A stretch of DNA of 27,772 nt from Parafilimonas sp. (GCA_025927795.1 JAICKT010000006.1:1-27772), one strand, 5' to 3'. Shown: positions 1 to 8,123, counted from the first letter of the stretch. Notes: generated by a model from the sequence alone, not told the origin. Translations and numbers: made by a program.

Positions 1-554
1 ACGGCCGTATCAAATGTTCCCACAAAAAATCCACCGCTATCGGTAGCAAATTGCCAGTTACCTGAACCTCCATCGGGATCTCCTCCATGACCTGTTGTAT
101 CCTGTTGCCCGCCTAAACCAGTACCTGTACTATCCTGCACATTTACTGTAAAAGAACAAATTGAACTATCAAAACTTACAGTAAATGTAGTAGCTGTATT
201 AAGAATTGGTGTGCCTACAGGTTTTAGCCTTATAATGTTAATCCCTGTATTTGAAAAAAATCCTGAATCAGCAAACTCAAAACCATTTTGAAGCGGCGGC
301 GTAGTGGTTATATTATAAGAGCCGGTTTGTGTAACATTAACCTGTATTTCTACATAAGCTGTATCGCTTCCAGGTGTTACGCCGTTATAAAAAGTTCCGA
401 TAACAGTATCGGGCAAACAATTACCGACAGAATCCCATAAACTACCCGTTGCAACCTGCGTGTTCTCGGTTTCAACACTAAAATCTTTCTGACACGAAAA
501 AAATAATGTAACAATGCAACAGATCGCAAATAAAAAGCTGAAAAATTTTTTCAT
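1..554 (-). CDS. surface lipoprotein, 5' part only (runs off the window)
   Basis: An open frame of 184 codons starts at the ATG at 554 and has no stop before the window edge, so only the N-terminal part is visible. The product opens with a lipoprotein signal peptide: MKKFF, then a hydrophobic stretch and a lipobox ending F-F-S-C with the lipidated Cys at residue 21, followed by QKD. The Cys is followed by a Thr/Val-rich, beta-strand-like region and then a Gly/Asp-rich linker near residues 150-170 (GGQQDTTGHGGDPDGG). A new domain begins after it, with W-Q-F and a Gly-Phe-Phe motif. Such linkers often join modules of Bacteroidota surface lipoproteins. It lies 74 bp downstream of fumC on the same strand; no promoter was recognised between them. 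The function is unknown; only the lipoprotein nature is well supported. Confidence 0.8.
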   Translation of the reverse strand, partial: MKKFFSFLFAICCIVTLFFSCQKDFSVETENTQVATGSLWDSVGNCLPDTVIGTFYNGVTPGSDTAYVEIQVNVTQTGSYNITTTPPLQNGFEFADSGFFSNTGINIIRLKPVGTPILNTATTFTVSFDSSICSFTVNVQDSTGTGLGGQQDTTGHGGDPDGGSGNWQFATDSGGFFVGTFDTA

Positions 555-628
555 TGAATTGTGTTTGCCAATGCTTGTTTAATAACGTGAAGCAATATTT
601 TAAATTGTATGAATAAATACAAGCTATT

Positions 629-2032
629 TTAGTTTTTTATTTCACCTACCATATTTGCAGGTACTACCCATTCATCAAACTGTTCAGGCGTTACATACCC
701 AAGTTTTACAGCCATTTCTTTTAAGGTGGTATTTTCTTTATGCGCTTTCTGTGCAATTTCTGCTGCTTTATAATAACCGATTTTTGTATTAAGCGCAGTT
801 ACAAGCATCAAACTGTTATCAACATGTTTTTTTATGTTTGATTCGATAGGTTCAATTCCAACAGCGCATTTATCATTAAATGAAACGCAGCCTTCACCAA
901 TTAATCTTGCGCTATGCAAAAAATTATAAATCATTACCGGTTTAAAAACATTCAGTTCAAAATGACCTGTTGCTCCGCCGATATTTATTGCCACATCATT
1001 ACCCATAACCTGCGCAGCAATCATGGTTAAAGCTTCGCATTGCGTAGGATTTACTTTACCTGGCATAATAGAAGAACCCGGTTCATTATCAGGAATAAAA
1101 ATTTCACCAATGCCACTGCGCGGACCTGATGATAACATGCGTATATCATTTGCAATTTTCATTAAACTCACAGCAACAGTTTTTAAAGCACCATGCGCTT
1201 CAACAATAGCATCGTGCGCAGCAAGACTTTCAAATTTATTTTCGGCAGTGATAAAAGGAAGTCCTGTTAACTCCGCAATTTTTTTTGCTACCAATTCAGC
1301 ATAACCTTTTGGTGTATTGATGCCTGTGCCAACTGCAGTTCCGCCCAATGCCAATTCGCTTAAATGTGATAAAGAATTTTTTATTGCTTTTAATCCGTGT
1401 TCTAATTGCGAAGCATAACCACTGAATTCCTGTCCGAGTGTAAGTGGTGTTGCATCCATAAAATGTGTACGACCAATTTTTACAACGTGCATAAAGGCTT
1501 TGCTTTTTTCTTTTAAAGTGTCACGCAGTTTTTCAATACCAGGAATCGTTGTTTCAACCAACATTTTATATGCGGCAATATGCATTGCCGTTGGAAATGT
1601 ATCATTACTGCTTTGCGATTTATTTACATCATCATTCGGATGCAAAAACTTTTCTTTATCAGTTAAAGCGCCACCATTTAAAACATGCGCACGATAAGCT
1701 ACTACTTCATTTACATTCATATTGCTTTGTGTGCCGCTGCCCGTTTGCCAAACCACCAATGGAAATTCATTATCTAATTTTCCTGCTAAAATTTCATCGC
1801 AAACTTTTGCAATCGCATCGCGTTTGTCATCAGGCAAAACTCCCAACTCATTATTAGCAAGTGCTGCTGCTTTTTTTAAATAAGCAAATGCATAAATAAT
1901 TGGTTTAGGCATTTTATTTATATCCTGTGCAATTTTAAAATTATCAATGCTGCGTTGTGTTTGAGCGCCCCAGTAAACATTTGCCGGCACTTTTACTTCG
2001 CCCATTGTATCTTTTTCTACGCGATAATCCAT
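629..2032 (-). CDS. fumC: class II fumarate hydratase
   Basis: Converts fumarate and water to L-malate in the TCA cycle as a cytosolic, iron-independent homotetramer. With the ATG at 2032 the protein has 467 residues, the usual FumC length, and starts MDYRVEKDTMGEV, a typical FumC beginning. Family motifs are present: TGSGTQSNMN (substrate binding), GRTHFMDATP with the general-acid/base region His190, and the fumarate-lyase signature GSSIMPGKVNP with Ser320/Ser321 in the flexible catalytic loop. The frame stays open upstream to an ATG at 2095, but that 21-residue extension has no family likeness and contains a strong promoter match (-7 element at 2051-2058), so the start at 2032 is chosen. 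The next gene upstream is a DUF481-like barrel ending at 2098; the promoter in between suggests separate expression of fumC. The identification is secure. Confidence 0.97.
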   Translation of the reverse strand: MDYRVEKDTMGEVKVPANVYWGAQTQRSIDNFKIAQDINKMPKPIIYAFAYLKKAAALANNELGVLPDDKRDAIAKVCDEILAGKLDNEFPLVVWQTGSGTQSNMNVNEVVAYRAHVLNGGALTDKEKFLHPNDDVNKSQSSNDTFPTAMHIAAYKMLVETTIPGIEKLRDTLKEKSKAFMHVVKIGRTHFMDATPLTLGQEFSGYASQLEHGLKAIKNSLSHLSELALGGTAVGTGINTPKGYAELVAKKIAELTGLPFITAENKFESLAAHDAIVEAHGALKTVAVSLMKIANDIRMLSSGPRSGIGEIFIPDNEPGSSIMPGKVNPTQCEALTMIAAQVMGNDVAINIGGATGHFELNVFKPVMIYNFLHSARLIGEGCVSFNDKCAVGIEPIESNIKKHVDNSLMLVTALNTKIGYYKAAEIAQKAHKENTTLKEMAVKLGYVTPEQFDEWVVPANMVGEIKN

Positions 2033-2050
2033 ATAATTTTTATTGAAGTG

Positions 2051-2081
2051 CAAATGTAGGTTGCAAACAAGTTTATCGCAA
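2051..2081 (-). promoter_or_regulatory. Bacteroidota-type promoter for fumC
   Basis: On the minus strand a TTG (2081-2079) is followed after 20 nt by TACATTTG (2058-2051), an exact match to the -7 consensus TAnnTTTG of the Bacteroidota primary sigma factor at the expected spacing to its -33 TTG. The -7 element ends 18 nt before the ATG at 2032. Transcription would then start about 12-14 nt before the ATG, inside the longer open frame, which supports the shorter FumC start. Confidence 0.65.
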
Positions 2082-2097
2082 CTGGCTTGCATCAATA

Positions 2098-2844
2098 CTA
2101 AAAATCATATTCAATACCATTGCTTATACTGTAATTTAATTTTGGTGTTAATGCAGCCGGTTTATTATCATACAAATAATACCATGCAGCTGTAAATGAA
2201 AGATGTTTTCTGATTTTAAATTTTGCACTCAGTTCATTCAATATCCTGTAATCATTAAAATTATTATAGAGTGGCTGATAAAAAACAGTACCAACAAACT
2301 CAGCATTTGCAGAAGGTTTATACGTAGCTGTAACATAACTGCTGCTGCGTATATTGCGATGATAAATTGGTGGCGTTGTGGTTTCTTTTTCATATTCATA
2401 CATCGTTGCTGTTGCAGTATATAAAGCAAATGTTTTTGTGCCGCTTAATTTAAATCGCGGTCCTATACCGGCGAGAAAACGCAAATCAATTCCCGTAACA
2501 CTGTTTTCCTGCAGTTGCGTAAATACTTCCCACCGCAGCCATTTATTTATTTTATAATTATAACGCAGATGATAAAACAAATTATTTGAAAGTGTTTGTC
2601 CGCTACCTCTAAGCAAATTATAATTTGCAAGAAAAAGGTAAAGGCTTTTTTTAGTTTTATATTCTACATGTGCATTAAGATTGATATTTAAAACTTCAAC
2701 AGCATTTTTTTCAAACAAAAAATTTGAACCCAAACTTCCAAGCCAGCCGGTGGTATCACTTTGCAGACGCTGTGTTTCAATATTTACGATTTGTGCTGAT
2801 AAAAAGCAAGGGAAGAAAAAACAAACAAGAAAAATAAAACGCAT
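2098..2844 (-). CDS. DUF481-like outer-membrane beta-barrel protein
   Basis: 248 residues. The first 17 residues are a signal peptide (MRFIFLVCFFFPCFLSAQ), with the cleavage site probably S-A-Q. The mature part shows alternating polar/hydrophobic strands rich in Tyr, Phe and Asn (for example FYHLRYNYKINKWLRWEVFTQ), Gly-bearing turns and a C-terminal aromatic Phe, as in outer-membrane barrels. The overall pattern (short exported protein, W-x-x-x-x-x-Q repeats, 'GIGPRF' turn, final strand ending in Phe) resembles the DUF481 family, whose function is not established. It lies 38 bp behind the MBL-fold gene on the same strand and may share its transcript. The barrel call is fairly sure, the DUF481 label moderately so. 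Confidence 0.75.
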   Translation of the reverse strand: MRFIFLVCFFFPCFLSAQIVNIETQRLQSDTTGWLGSLGSNFLFEKNAVEVLNINLNAHVEYKTKKSLYLFLANYNLLRGSGQTLSNNLFYHLRYNYKINKWLRWEVFTQLQENSVTGIDLRFLAGIGPRFKLSGTKTFALYTATATMYEYEKETTTPPIYHRNIRSSSYVTATYKPSANAEFVGTVFYQPLYNNFNDYRILNELSAKFKIRKHLSFTAAWYYLYDNKPAALTPKLNYSISNGIEYDF

Positions 2845-2882
2845 ACAAAATATAAATTGTGCGGTGAATTTTATTCTTATGA

Positions 2883-3716
2883 TTATGTAAAAGCAAGTGA
2901 AAGCTGTTTCACATCAGTTTGCCTGTAATAAATTACACGCCGTTCTGTTTGTGTTGATTGAATTGCATGTAAATCTGTTTCTTTAAATCTTGATGCCACA
3001 ATTATTTTTACACCATCAGCATGCGTATTAAATAATGCCTCAACAATTGCAGGTCGATTATTATTATGTGAAAGATGCGATAAAAAAAGGTGTGTCATAA
3101 ATGAAGGCTTATATGTAATAAAAAAATCTAAAGCCTGCGTATTACTTAGATGACCTTTGCCACCGCTAATGCGCTTTTTTAAAACAACAGGGTATCTTCC
3201 GTTTTGCAGCATTTCAGTATCGTAATTTGTTTCTAAAAACGCTGCGTTACATTGCCTGAAATAGTGAATAACATTACTGCAGGCAAACCCAATATCTGTA
3301 AAAACGCCCACAGTAACATTACTGCATGTTACTATAAAAGAAAACGGGTCAACCGCGTCATGCAACTTGGGAAAAGCAATGATTGAAAGCTCACCGATAA
3401 TTATTGCGCTGTGAGATTTAAATGAGTGAACAAGATGTGCAGGTACATCAATCCCATATTTTAAAGTATCAGGCGTAATAAAAACAGGTACGGGATATTT
3501 TTTTAAAAAAGAAGACAACCCGTAAATATGGTCGGTATGCTCGTGGGTAATAAACACAGCACGTATTTTTTTTGGCGATAAGCCAAGCCGCGCCATGCGT
3601 TTTTCAACTTCTTTACACGATATACCAGCATCAATAAGCACAGCATCATTTGCTCTTTCAATATAATAACAATTGCCATTGCTGCCGGAGTTTAATGATG
3701 CTGCTGATAAACACAT
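2883..3716 (-). CDS. MBL-fold metallo-hydrolase, YycJ/WalJ-like
   Basis: 277 residues, no signal peptide, so cytosolic. The N-terminus (SLNSGSNGNCYYIE, then LLIDAG-like AVLIDAGISCKEVEKR) matches the YycJ/WalJ branch of the metallo-beta-lactamase fold. The metal-binding motif THEHTDH is at residues 57-63 (His58, His60, Asp62, His63). Later ligand candidates are His119/Asp120, Asp141 (FTDIG), a conserved LETNYD at 161-166, GHLSN with His189, and LSHLSHNNN with His214. YycJ proteins have been described as 5'-3' exonuclease-like enzymes acting in mismatch repair in Firmicutes; that role is only inferred here. The gene is divergent from ligD across a 111-bp gap in which no clear promoter match was seen, and precedes the DUF481-like gene by 38 bp. 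Confidence 0.92.
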   Translation of the reverse strand: MCLSAASLNSGSNGNCYYIERANDAVLIDAGISCKEVEKRMARLGLSPKKIRAVFITHEHTDHIYGLSSFLKKYPVPVFITPDTLKYGIDVPAHLVHSFKSHSAIIIGELSIIAFPKLHDAVDPFSFIVTCSNVTVGVFTDIGFACSNVIHYFRQCNAAFLETNYDTEMLQNGRYPVVLKKRISGGKGHLSNTQALDFFITYKPSFMTHLFLSHLSHNNNRPAIVEALFNTHADGVKIIVASRFKETDLHAIQSTQTERRVIYYRQTDVKQLSLAFT

Positions 3717-3827
3717 ATCAACAAAGAAAATTGTTTATTTCAATTGAAAAAAATAAAAACGTCCTGATTGTAAATCGTAAGCGCAGCTTTTGGCGAACAA
3801 TTTGTTTATATAAAAAAAAGGTCTTGC

Positions 3828-4547
3828 ATGAGTCTTTCATTATATAAAAAGAAACGCAGTTTTACTAAAACGCCGGAGCCTGAAGGTGGAAAATCCACAT
3901 CAAAAAATCAGCTTGTATTTGTAGTTCAGAAGCATGATGCATCTCACCTGCATTATGATTTTCGTTTGGAAATGGAAGGTGTATTGAAAAGTTGGGCGAT
4001 TCCTAAAGGTCCTTCTTTAAATCCGGAAGATAAACGTTTGGCAATGATGGTGGAAGATCATCCGTTTGATTACAGAACCTTTGAAGGCATTATTCCTGAA
4101 GGAAATTATGGTGCAGGAACAGTGATTGTTTGGGATGAAGGAACGTATGAGCCTCTGGAAAATGCATCAAACAATAAAAAAGAAAACGAAAAAAATTTAT
4201 TACGGCAATTACATGCAGGCAGCTTAAAATTTGTAATGCATGGCAAAAAATTAAAAGGTGAATTTGCTTTGGTTAAAACAGCTTATCGCGGAGAAAACAG
4301 TTGGCTTCTGATTAAACACAGAGATGATTATGCAACTACACAAGACATTACAAAAAAAGATAAATCGGTAACATCAAAAAAAACTTTGGAACAGGTTAAA
4401 GAAACGAGTGACAGCATTTGGAAAAGTAACAGGAAAGCAAAATCAAAACCCAAAACTCAAAAATTACAAACTGCAACTGCACAAAGCTCAACTTCAAAAA
4501 CAGTGAGCAAAAAAAAAACGAAGCGCCAGAATATAGTGATGATATAA
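3828..4547 (+). CDS. ligD: DNA ligase D, 3'-phosphoesterase part (first half of a frame-broken ligD)
   Basis: 239 residues. Residues 25-165 are the LigD 3'-phosphoesterase domain, which trims 3' ends before ligation in non-homologous end joining. The catalytic/metal residues line up: His36, His42, Asp44, Arg46 in the HLHYDFRLEMEG block, and His78 in EDHPFDYRTFEG. Residues 170-239 form a Lys/Ser/Thr-rich linker. The frame ends at 4547, about seven codons after a run of ten A at 4509-4518, with an atypical tail (RQNIVMI). In the neighbouring frame the same DNA reads NEAPEYSDDINELLKKAKR straight into the ligase domain. One extra A (or two fewer) would fuse the halves into a protein of about 911 residues with the phosphoesterase-ligase-polymerase order known from Pseudomonas and many Bacteroidota. 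Divergent from the MBL-fold gene; no Ku gene is seen in the window. Confidence 0.93.
   Translation: MSLSLYKKKRSFTKTPEPEGGKSTSKNQLVFVVQKHDASHLHYDFRLEMEGVLKSWAIPKGPSLNPEDKRLAMMVEDHPFDYRTFEGIIPEGNYGAGTVIVWDEGTYEPLENASNNKKENEKNLLRQLHAGSLKFVMHGKKLKGEFALVKTAYRGENSWLLIKHRDDYATTQDITKKDKSVTSKKTLEQVKETSDSIWKSNRKAKSKPKTQKLQTATAQSSTSKTVSKKKTKRQNIVMI
4509..4518 (+). other. A10 homopolymer at the ligD frame break
   Basis: Ten consecutive A lie in the linker between the phosphoesterase and ligase domains. The upstream half uses the frame of 3828, the downstream half the -1 frame, which is open from 4430 onward. The two frames overlap for about 118 nt around this run. Runs of this length are prone to sequencing error, to mutation by slippage and to RNA-polymerase slippage, so this is the most likely place where the frames are or were joined. 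Confidence 0.75.
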
Positions 4548-4552
4548 ATGAG

Positions 4553-6559
4553 TTGCTGAAAAAAGCAAAACGCGCTGCATTTCCATCGAACATAAAACCC
4601 ATGCTTGCCACATTAACAGATGCGCCGTTTGATGATGAAGGATGGATTTACGAAATAAAATGGGACGGTTACCGTGCAGTGGGTTATTTGAATAATGGCA
4701 TCGTAGAAATTCAATCAAGAAACAATCTTTCTTTCACACAAAAATTTAAAGAAGTAACAGATGCATTGAAACAATGGAATGTGAATGCAGTTATTGACGG
4801 AGAAATTGTTGCTATGAATGATAACGGTATTGCCAGCTTTCAGCAGTTGCAAAATTTTGCAACGCATGGAGAGGCTACACATCTTGAATATTATGTGTTT
4901 GATATTTTATGGCTTGATGGAAAAGATTTAACTGAACTTACTTTGCTTGAAAGAAAATATATTTTACACAGCATAATGCCTGCAGATGAAGATGTAATAA
5001 AGTTTAGCGATCACATAGAAGGCAAAGGGAAAGCTTTTTTTAAGCTTGCAACAGAGAAAGGTCTCGAAGGCATCATGGCAAAAAAATCTGACAGCACTTA
5101 CACAAAAAATTTTCGCACAAAACTCTGGCTTAAAATAAAAAATAATAAACGTCTTGAAGCAATTATCTGCGGATTTACTGAAGGCAGAAAAAGTCGCAAG
5201 CATTTTGGTGCATTGGTGCTTGGAAAATATGAAGGTGAAAAACTGATTTATATCGGTCATACTGGTACAGGTTTTAACGAAAAGAGTTTGAAAGAAGTAG
5301 AAAAAGAATTAGCATCATTAATAACAGATAAATCACCTTTCGACAAAAAACCAAAAACTAACATGCCCGTAACCTGGGTTAAACCAAAACTGGTTTGTGA
5401 AATAAAATTTTCAGAACAAACAGATGAAGGCATTTTGCGACACCCGGTTTTTATGGGGTTGCGGGAAGATAAAGAAGCAAAGAATGAAAAGAATGTTGAA
5501 GTGGTAGATGCTGATGAGAGACCGAAAGATGAAAACAAAAATTCAAAAAACAAATCTCAAAAAACAAATAAATCCAAAGAAACAAATTCGAAATCCGAAA
5601 AGAAAAACTCAAAACTTAAAACTCAAAACTCAAAACAACTTCTTTCACCGTCATCAAAAGAAGAAACTATAAACATTAATGGTCATAATTTAAAGTTTAC
5701 GAATCTTGATAAAATTTATTGGCCAAAAGAAAGGATTACAAAGCGTGATATGCTGAATTATTATTACAATATCATGCCGTATATGTTGCCGTATATGAAA
5801 GACAGACCGCAATCTTTAAACCGCCATCCCAACGGAATAAACGGCGAAAGCTTTTATCAGAAAAATGTAACAGGAAAAGTTGCAGAGTGGTTAACAACAT
5901 ATCATTACAAAAGTGAAAGCAGTGGCGATAAAAATTTTTTGGTTTGCACAGATGAAGCAAGCTTAATGTATATCGCTTCTTTGGGTTGTATTGAAATGAA
6001 TCCGTGGCATAGCAGAATTCAACATGCAGATAATCCTGACTGGTGCGTAATAGATCTTGACCCGGATGATAATTCTTATGATGAAGTGGTTGAAGCTGCA
6101 CAGGCAGTTAAAAAAGTGCTGGATGCAATTGATGTTCCCGCTTATCCAAAAACTTCCGGTTCAACGGGCATGCATATTTATATTCCGCTTGGTGCAAAAT
6201 ATTCTTATGAGCAATCTAAATTATTAGCAGAGCTCATTGTAAATATTGTTCATCATGATATTTTATCGTTCACCAGTTTAGAAAGAAATCCTGCAAAGCG
6301 CAAAGGGAAAATTTATCTTGATTTTTTACAGAACAGAACAATTCAAACAATTGCATCGCCGTATTCTCTTCGCCCAAAACCTGGTGCTACTGTATCAACA
6401 CCTTTGCATTGGGATGAAGTAAAAAAAGGTTTAACGCCAAAGCAATTTACTATTCACAATATTTTTGATCGGTTAAAAGACGTTGGTGATATTTTTAAAC
6501 CTGTTTTAGAAAAAGGAATTGATTTGGAAAAGACATTGAAGAAAGTGAATAGTTTATAA
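4553..6559 (+). CDS. ligD: DNA ligase D, ATP-dependent ligase and polymerase part (second half of ligD)
   Basis: 668 residues if begun at the TTG at 4553; no ATG lies nearby and the frame is open upstream to 4430, so this is probably the continuation of the preceding frame, not a separate gene. Residues 12-300 are the ATP-dependent ligase: motif I KWDG with the AMP-accepting Lys36, motif III DGEIVAMN (82-89), motif IV EGIMAK (172-177), motif V WLKIK (192-196), then the OB domain. Residues 307-372 are an Asn/Lys/Ser-rich low-complexity linker containing a 7-nt tandem repeat. Residues 375-660 are the archaeo-eukaryotic-primase-type polymerase with catalytic DLDPDD (Asp501, Asp503), SGSTGMHIYIP (535-545) and IYLDF with Asp590. 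All active-site motifs are intact. Together with the upstream half it would seal double-strand breaks with Ku. Confidence 0.94.
   Translation: MLKKAKRAAFPSNIKPMLATLTDAPFDDEGWIYEIKWDGYRAVGYLNNGIVEIQSRNNLSFTQKFKEVTDALKQWNVNAVIDGEIVAMNDNGIASFQQLQNFATHGEATHLEYYVFDILWLDGKDLTELTLLERKYILHSIMPADEDVIKFSDHIEGKGKAFFKLATEKGLEGIMAKKSDSTYTKNFRTKLWLKIKNNKRLEAIICGFTEGRKSRKHFGALVLGKYEGEKLIYIGHTGTGFNEKSLKEVEKELASLITDKSPFDKKPKTNMPVTWVKPKLVCEIKFSEQTDEGILRHPVFMGLREDKEAKNEKNVEVVDADERPKDENKNSKNKSQKTNKSKETNSKSEKKNSKLKTQNSKQLLSPSSKEETININGHNLKFTNLDKIYWPKERITKRDMLNYYYNIMPYMLPYMKDRPQSLNRHPNGINGESFYQKNVTGKVAEWLTTYHYKSESSGDKNFLVCTDEASLMYIASLGCIEMNPWHSRIQHADNPDWCVIDLDPDDNSYDEVVEAAQAVKKVLDAIDVPAYPKTSGSTGMHIYIPLGAKYSYEQSKLLAELIVNIVHHDILSFTSLERNPAKRKGKIYLDFLQNRTIQTIASPYSLRPKPGATVSTPLHWDEVKKGLTPKQFTIHNIFDRLKDVGDIFKPVLEKGIDLEKTLKKVNSL
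5604..5631 (+). repeat. 7-nt tandem repeat inside ligD
   Basis: Four consecutive heptamers AAAACTC, AAAACTT, AAAACTC, AAAACTC, followed by a degenerate fifth AAAACAA. It encodes part of the Lys/Asn/Ser-rich linker between the ligase and polymerase domains. Because seven is not a multiple of three, gain or loss of one unit would shift the frame and remove the polymerase domain. Confidence 0.8.
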
Positions 6560-6612
6560 AAAGTTTCAGTGTTTTGTACAGAGACTTTAAAACAAAACTT
6601 ATAAAGTAGCTG

Positions 6613-6855
6613 TCAGCACAAATGACCTTTTGTATTTATTACCCTGTTATGCACCATTCTTTCCAGTACTTCCAGATTTTTGCAAATTGATTTATCAATT
6701 TTTAAAGTACAAATGCAATCATGTAATTGAATAAAGAGTTGCGTAAGGTTTTTCTTTTCTGTTTCATTCAGCTTCGTATCCATACAGTAATAAATCACTT
6801 CAAGGTTACTATTATCGGGCAACACAACAACAGTGGTGTATGATTTTGTTTGCAT
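6613..6855 (-). CDS. small hypothetical protein, 80 residues
   Basis: An 80-residue frame with balanced composition and no signal peptide or membrane segment. It has four Cys (residues in YYCMD, HDCIC and SICKN) and a likely helix around LNETEKKNLTQLFIQLH. No family was recognised. It is convergent with ligD (54 bp apart) and lies 87 bp downstream of nothing on its own strand except the BNR protein gene region, with no clear promoter. It may be real because it fills the space between genes with protein-like sequence, but there is no homology evidence to prove it. Confidence 0.45.
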   Translation of the reverse strand: MQTKSYTTVVVLPDNSNLEVIYYCMDTKLNETEKKNLTQLFIQLHDCICTLKIDKSICKNLEVLERMVHNRVINTKGHLC

Positions 6856-6942
6856 AAAAATTTTTTAGAAAAATAATCAATTAGCAAACCAGTTTAATTC
6901 TATATCGAAAAAACTTATGCAGTTAATGGGGATAATCCGGAA

Positions 6943-7962
6943 TTATTCTTTAACCAACTTTGCAATTCTTCCATCTTTACCTGCAAGAAAAACAGCATTT
7001 CCATTTTTTGCTTTTGCACAAACATGAAAGCTTTCATTAGAAATTAATTTCCAGTTTATGCCGCCATCGTTTGAAATATCAATGCCGTTTAATCCGCAGC
7101 TAACAAGTAAATCATCTGTAATAAATGCAACACAACTTCTGTAACCATGCGGTGGTGTTTGTATGGGTGGAATCAACAGCTTTCCATTATGAATAGTAAA
7201 CACTTCAAGATTTTTTTCTGAAGATTGCGGGTTATTAAAATCTCCGCCGGCAATTACAATTCTAGAAATTGAAATATTTACTGCAACAGAATTTGCTCCT
7301 TGCGAATCTTTGCCATGAATAATATTCAATGCAACCGGAGTTCCTTCAAAAATTAATCTTGAATCTGTGCCGCCCGTAACAAAACTTATGATGGGGTTAT
7401 ATTTATTGCCGCTGAGTTTTACATTGGTACCACTCGCTGCAAAAAAAGCTTCGCCGGTATCAGCGGTATAAAAATTTTTTTCAGGTTTTAATACACTCCA
7501 TTTATCACCGTAATTTCCTGTTGTTGCAATAAATAATTTGTTATTGATTGGGTCACCTATAACAATACCGTTTCCATCTTTTGTAAAATCCATCGCATCT
7601 AAAAACATTCCTTTTGTATCATCATGAAAAACTTCATTCCATGTTTTACCACCATCTTTTGTTTTTAAAATAATTGCAGGCGAATCAACAGCCATAATTA
7701 CTGCAGTGTTTGCATCAAACGCTTCTATATCACGAAAATCTTTTTTCTCATAATCTCTTACTGTTATCCACTCAAAATTTTTTCCGCCATCTGTGCTTTT
7801 TGCAACTTGTCCGTTACTGCCGCTTGCCCAAATAATATTATCATTTACTACGCTTAACCCACGCAGCGATATTTTTTCTTTATTGGTTAAGATTTTTATT
7901 TGCTGCGCGTGAATAAGAGAAAAAAACAGCGTAAAAAAGATAAAGAGAATGAAAGTTTTCAT
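6943..7962 (-). CDS. exported BNR/Asp-box beta-propeller-like protein
   Basis: 339 residues. Residues 1-19 are a signal peptide ending I-H-A-Q, so the product is exported. Asp-box motifs of the SxDGGxxW type recur: STDGGKNF near residue 58, KTKDGGKTW near 103 and SNDGGINW near 297, each followed by a short strand, and the chain is full of GxxG turns. This fits the YCF48/sortilin/BNR propeller-like proteins of Bacteroidota, often labelled 'oxidoreductase' in databases without biochemical support. No catalytic residues can be assigned. The gene stands alone between the small hypothetical gene and the divergent parE; its role is unknown. Confidence 0.85.
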   Translation of the reverse strand: MKTFILFIFFTLFFSLIHAQQIKILTNKEKISLRGLSVVNDNIIWASGSNGQVAKSTDGGKNFEWITVRDYEKKDFRDIEAFDANTAVIMAVDSPAIILKTKDGGKTWNEVFHDDTKGMFLDAMDFTKDGNGIVIGDPINNKLFIATTGNYGDKWSVLKPEKNFYTADTGEAFFAASGTNVKLSGNKYNPIISFVTGGTDSRLIFEGTPVALNIIHGKDSQGANSVAVNISISRIVIAGGDFNNPQSSEKNLEVFTIHNGKLLIPPIQTPPHGYRSCVAFITDDLLVSCGLNGIDISNDGGINWKLISNESFHVCAKAKNGNAVFLAGKDGRIAKLVKE

Positions 7963-8053
7963 TTATCAAATTTATTAACGATTAGTTTAAAAGCATTAAC
8001 TTATAAACACAAGTGAATTATTAGATAACTGTTGTTTTTTTTATAAACTTAAA

Positions 8054-8082
8054 TTGCCTTGTTGCATGTAATATTATTTTTG
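8054..8082 (+). promoter_or_regulatory. Bacteroidota-type promoter for parE
   Basis: TTG at 8054-8056, an 18-nt spacer, then TATTTTTG at 8075-8082, an exact TAnnTTTG match. The -7 element ends 41 nt before the parE ATG, giving a leader of roughly 35 nt. Two further TTG triplets at 8059 and 8062 make the -33 assignment slightly ambiguous. Confidence 0.6.
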
Positions 8083-8123
8083 GCCGAATTGATAGATGGC
8101 TATTGACTTAATGACTTTTAATT

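Noticed and set aside
605..622. TTGTAT-GAATAA-ATACAA hairpin behind fumC
   Set aside because: Only 6 AT-rich pairs and no T-run; too weak to call a terminator.
1023..1857. Plus-strand frames opposite fumC
   Set aside because: They are antisense readings of a well-defined enzyme gene and show no domain of their own.
7967..7974. TAAATTTG on the minus strand just before the BNR gene, and a TATTTTTG just before the MFS gene
   Set aside because: Both match the -7 box but sit only about 4-5 nt from the ATG and lack a TTG at the right distance.
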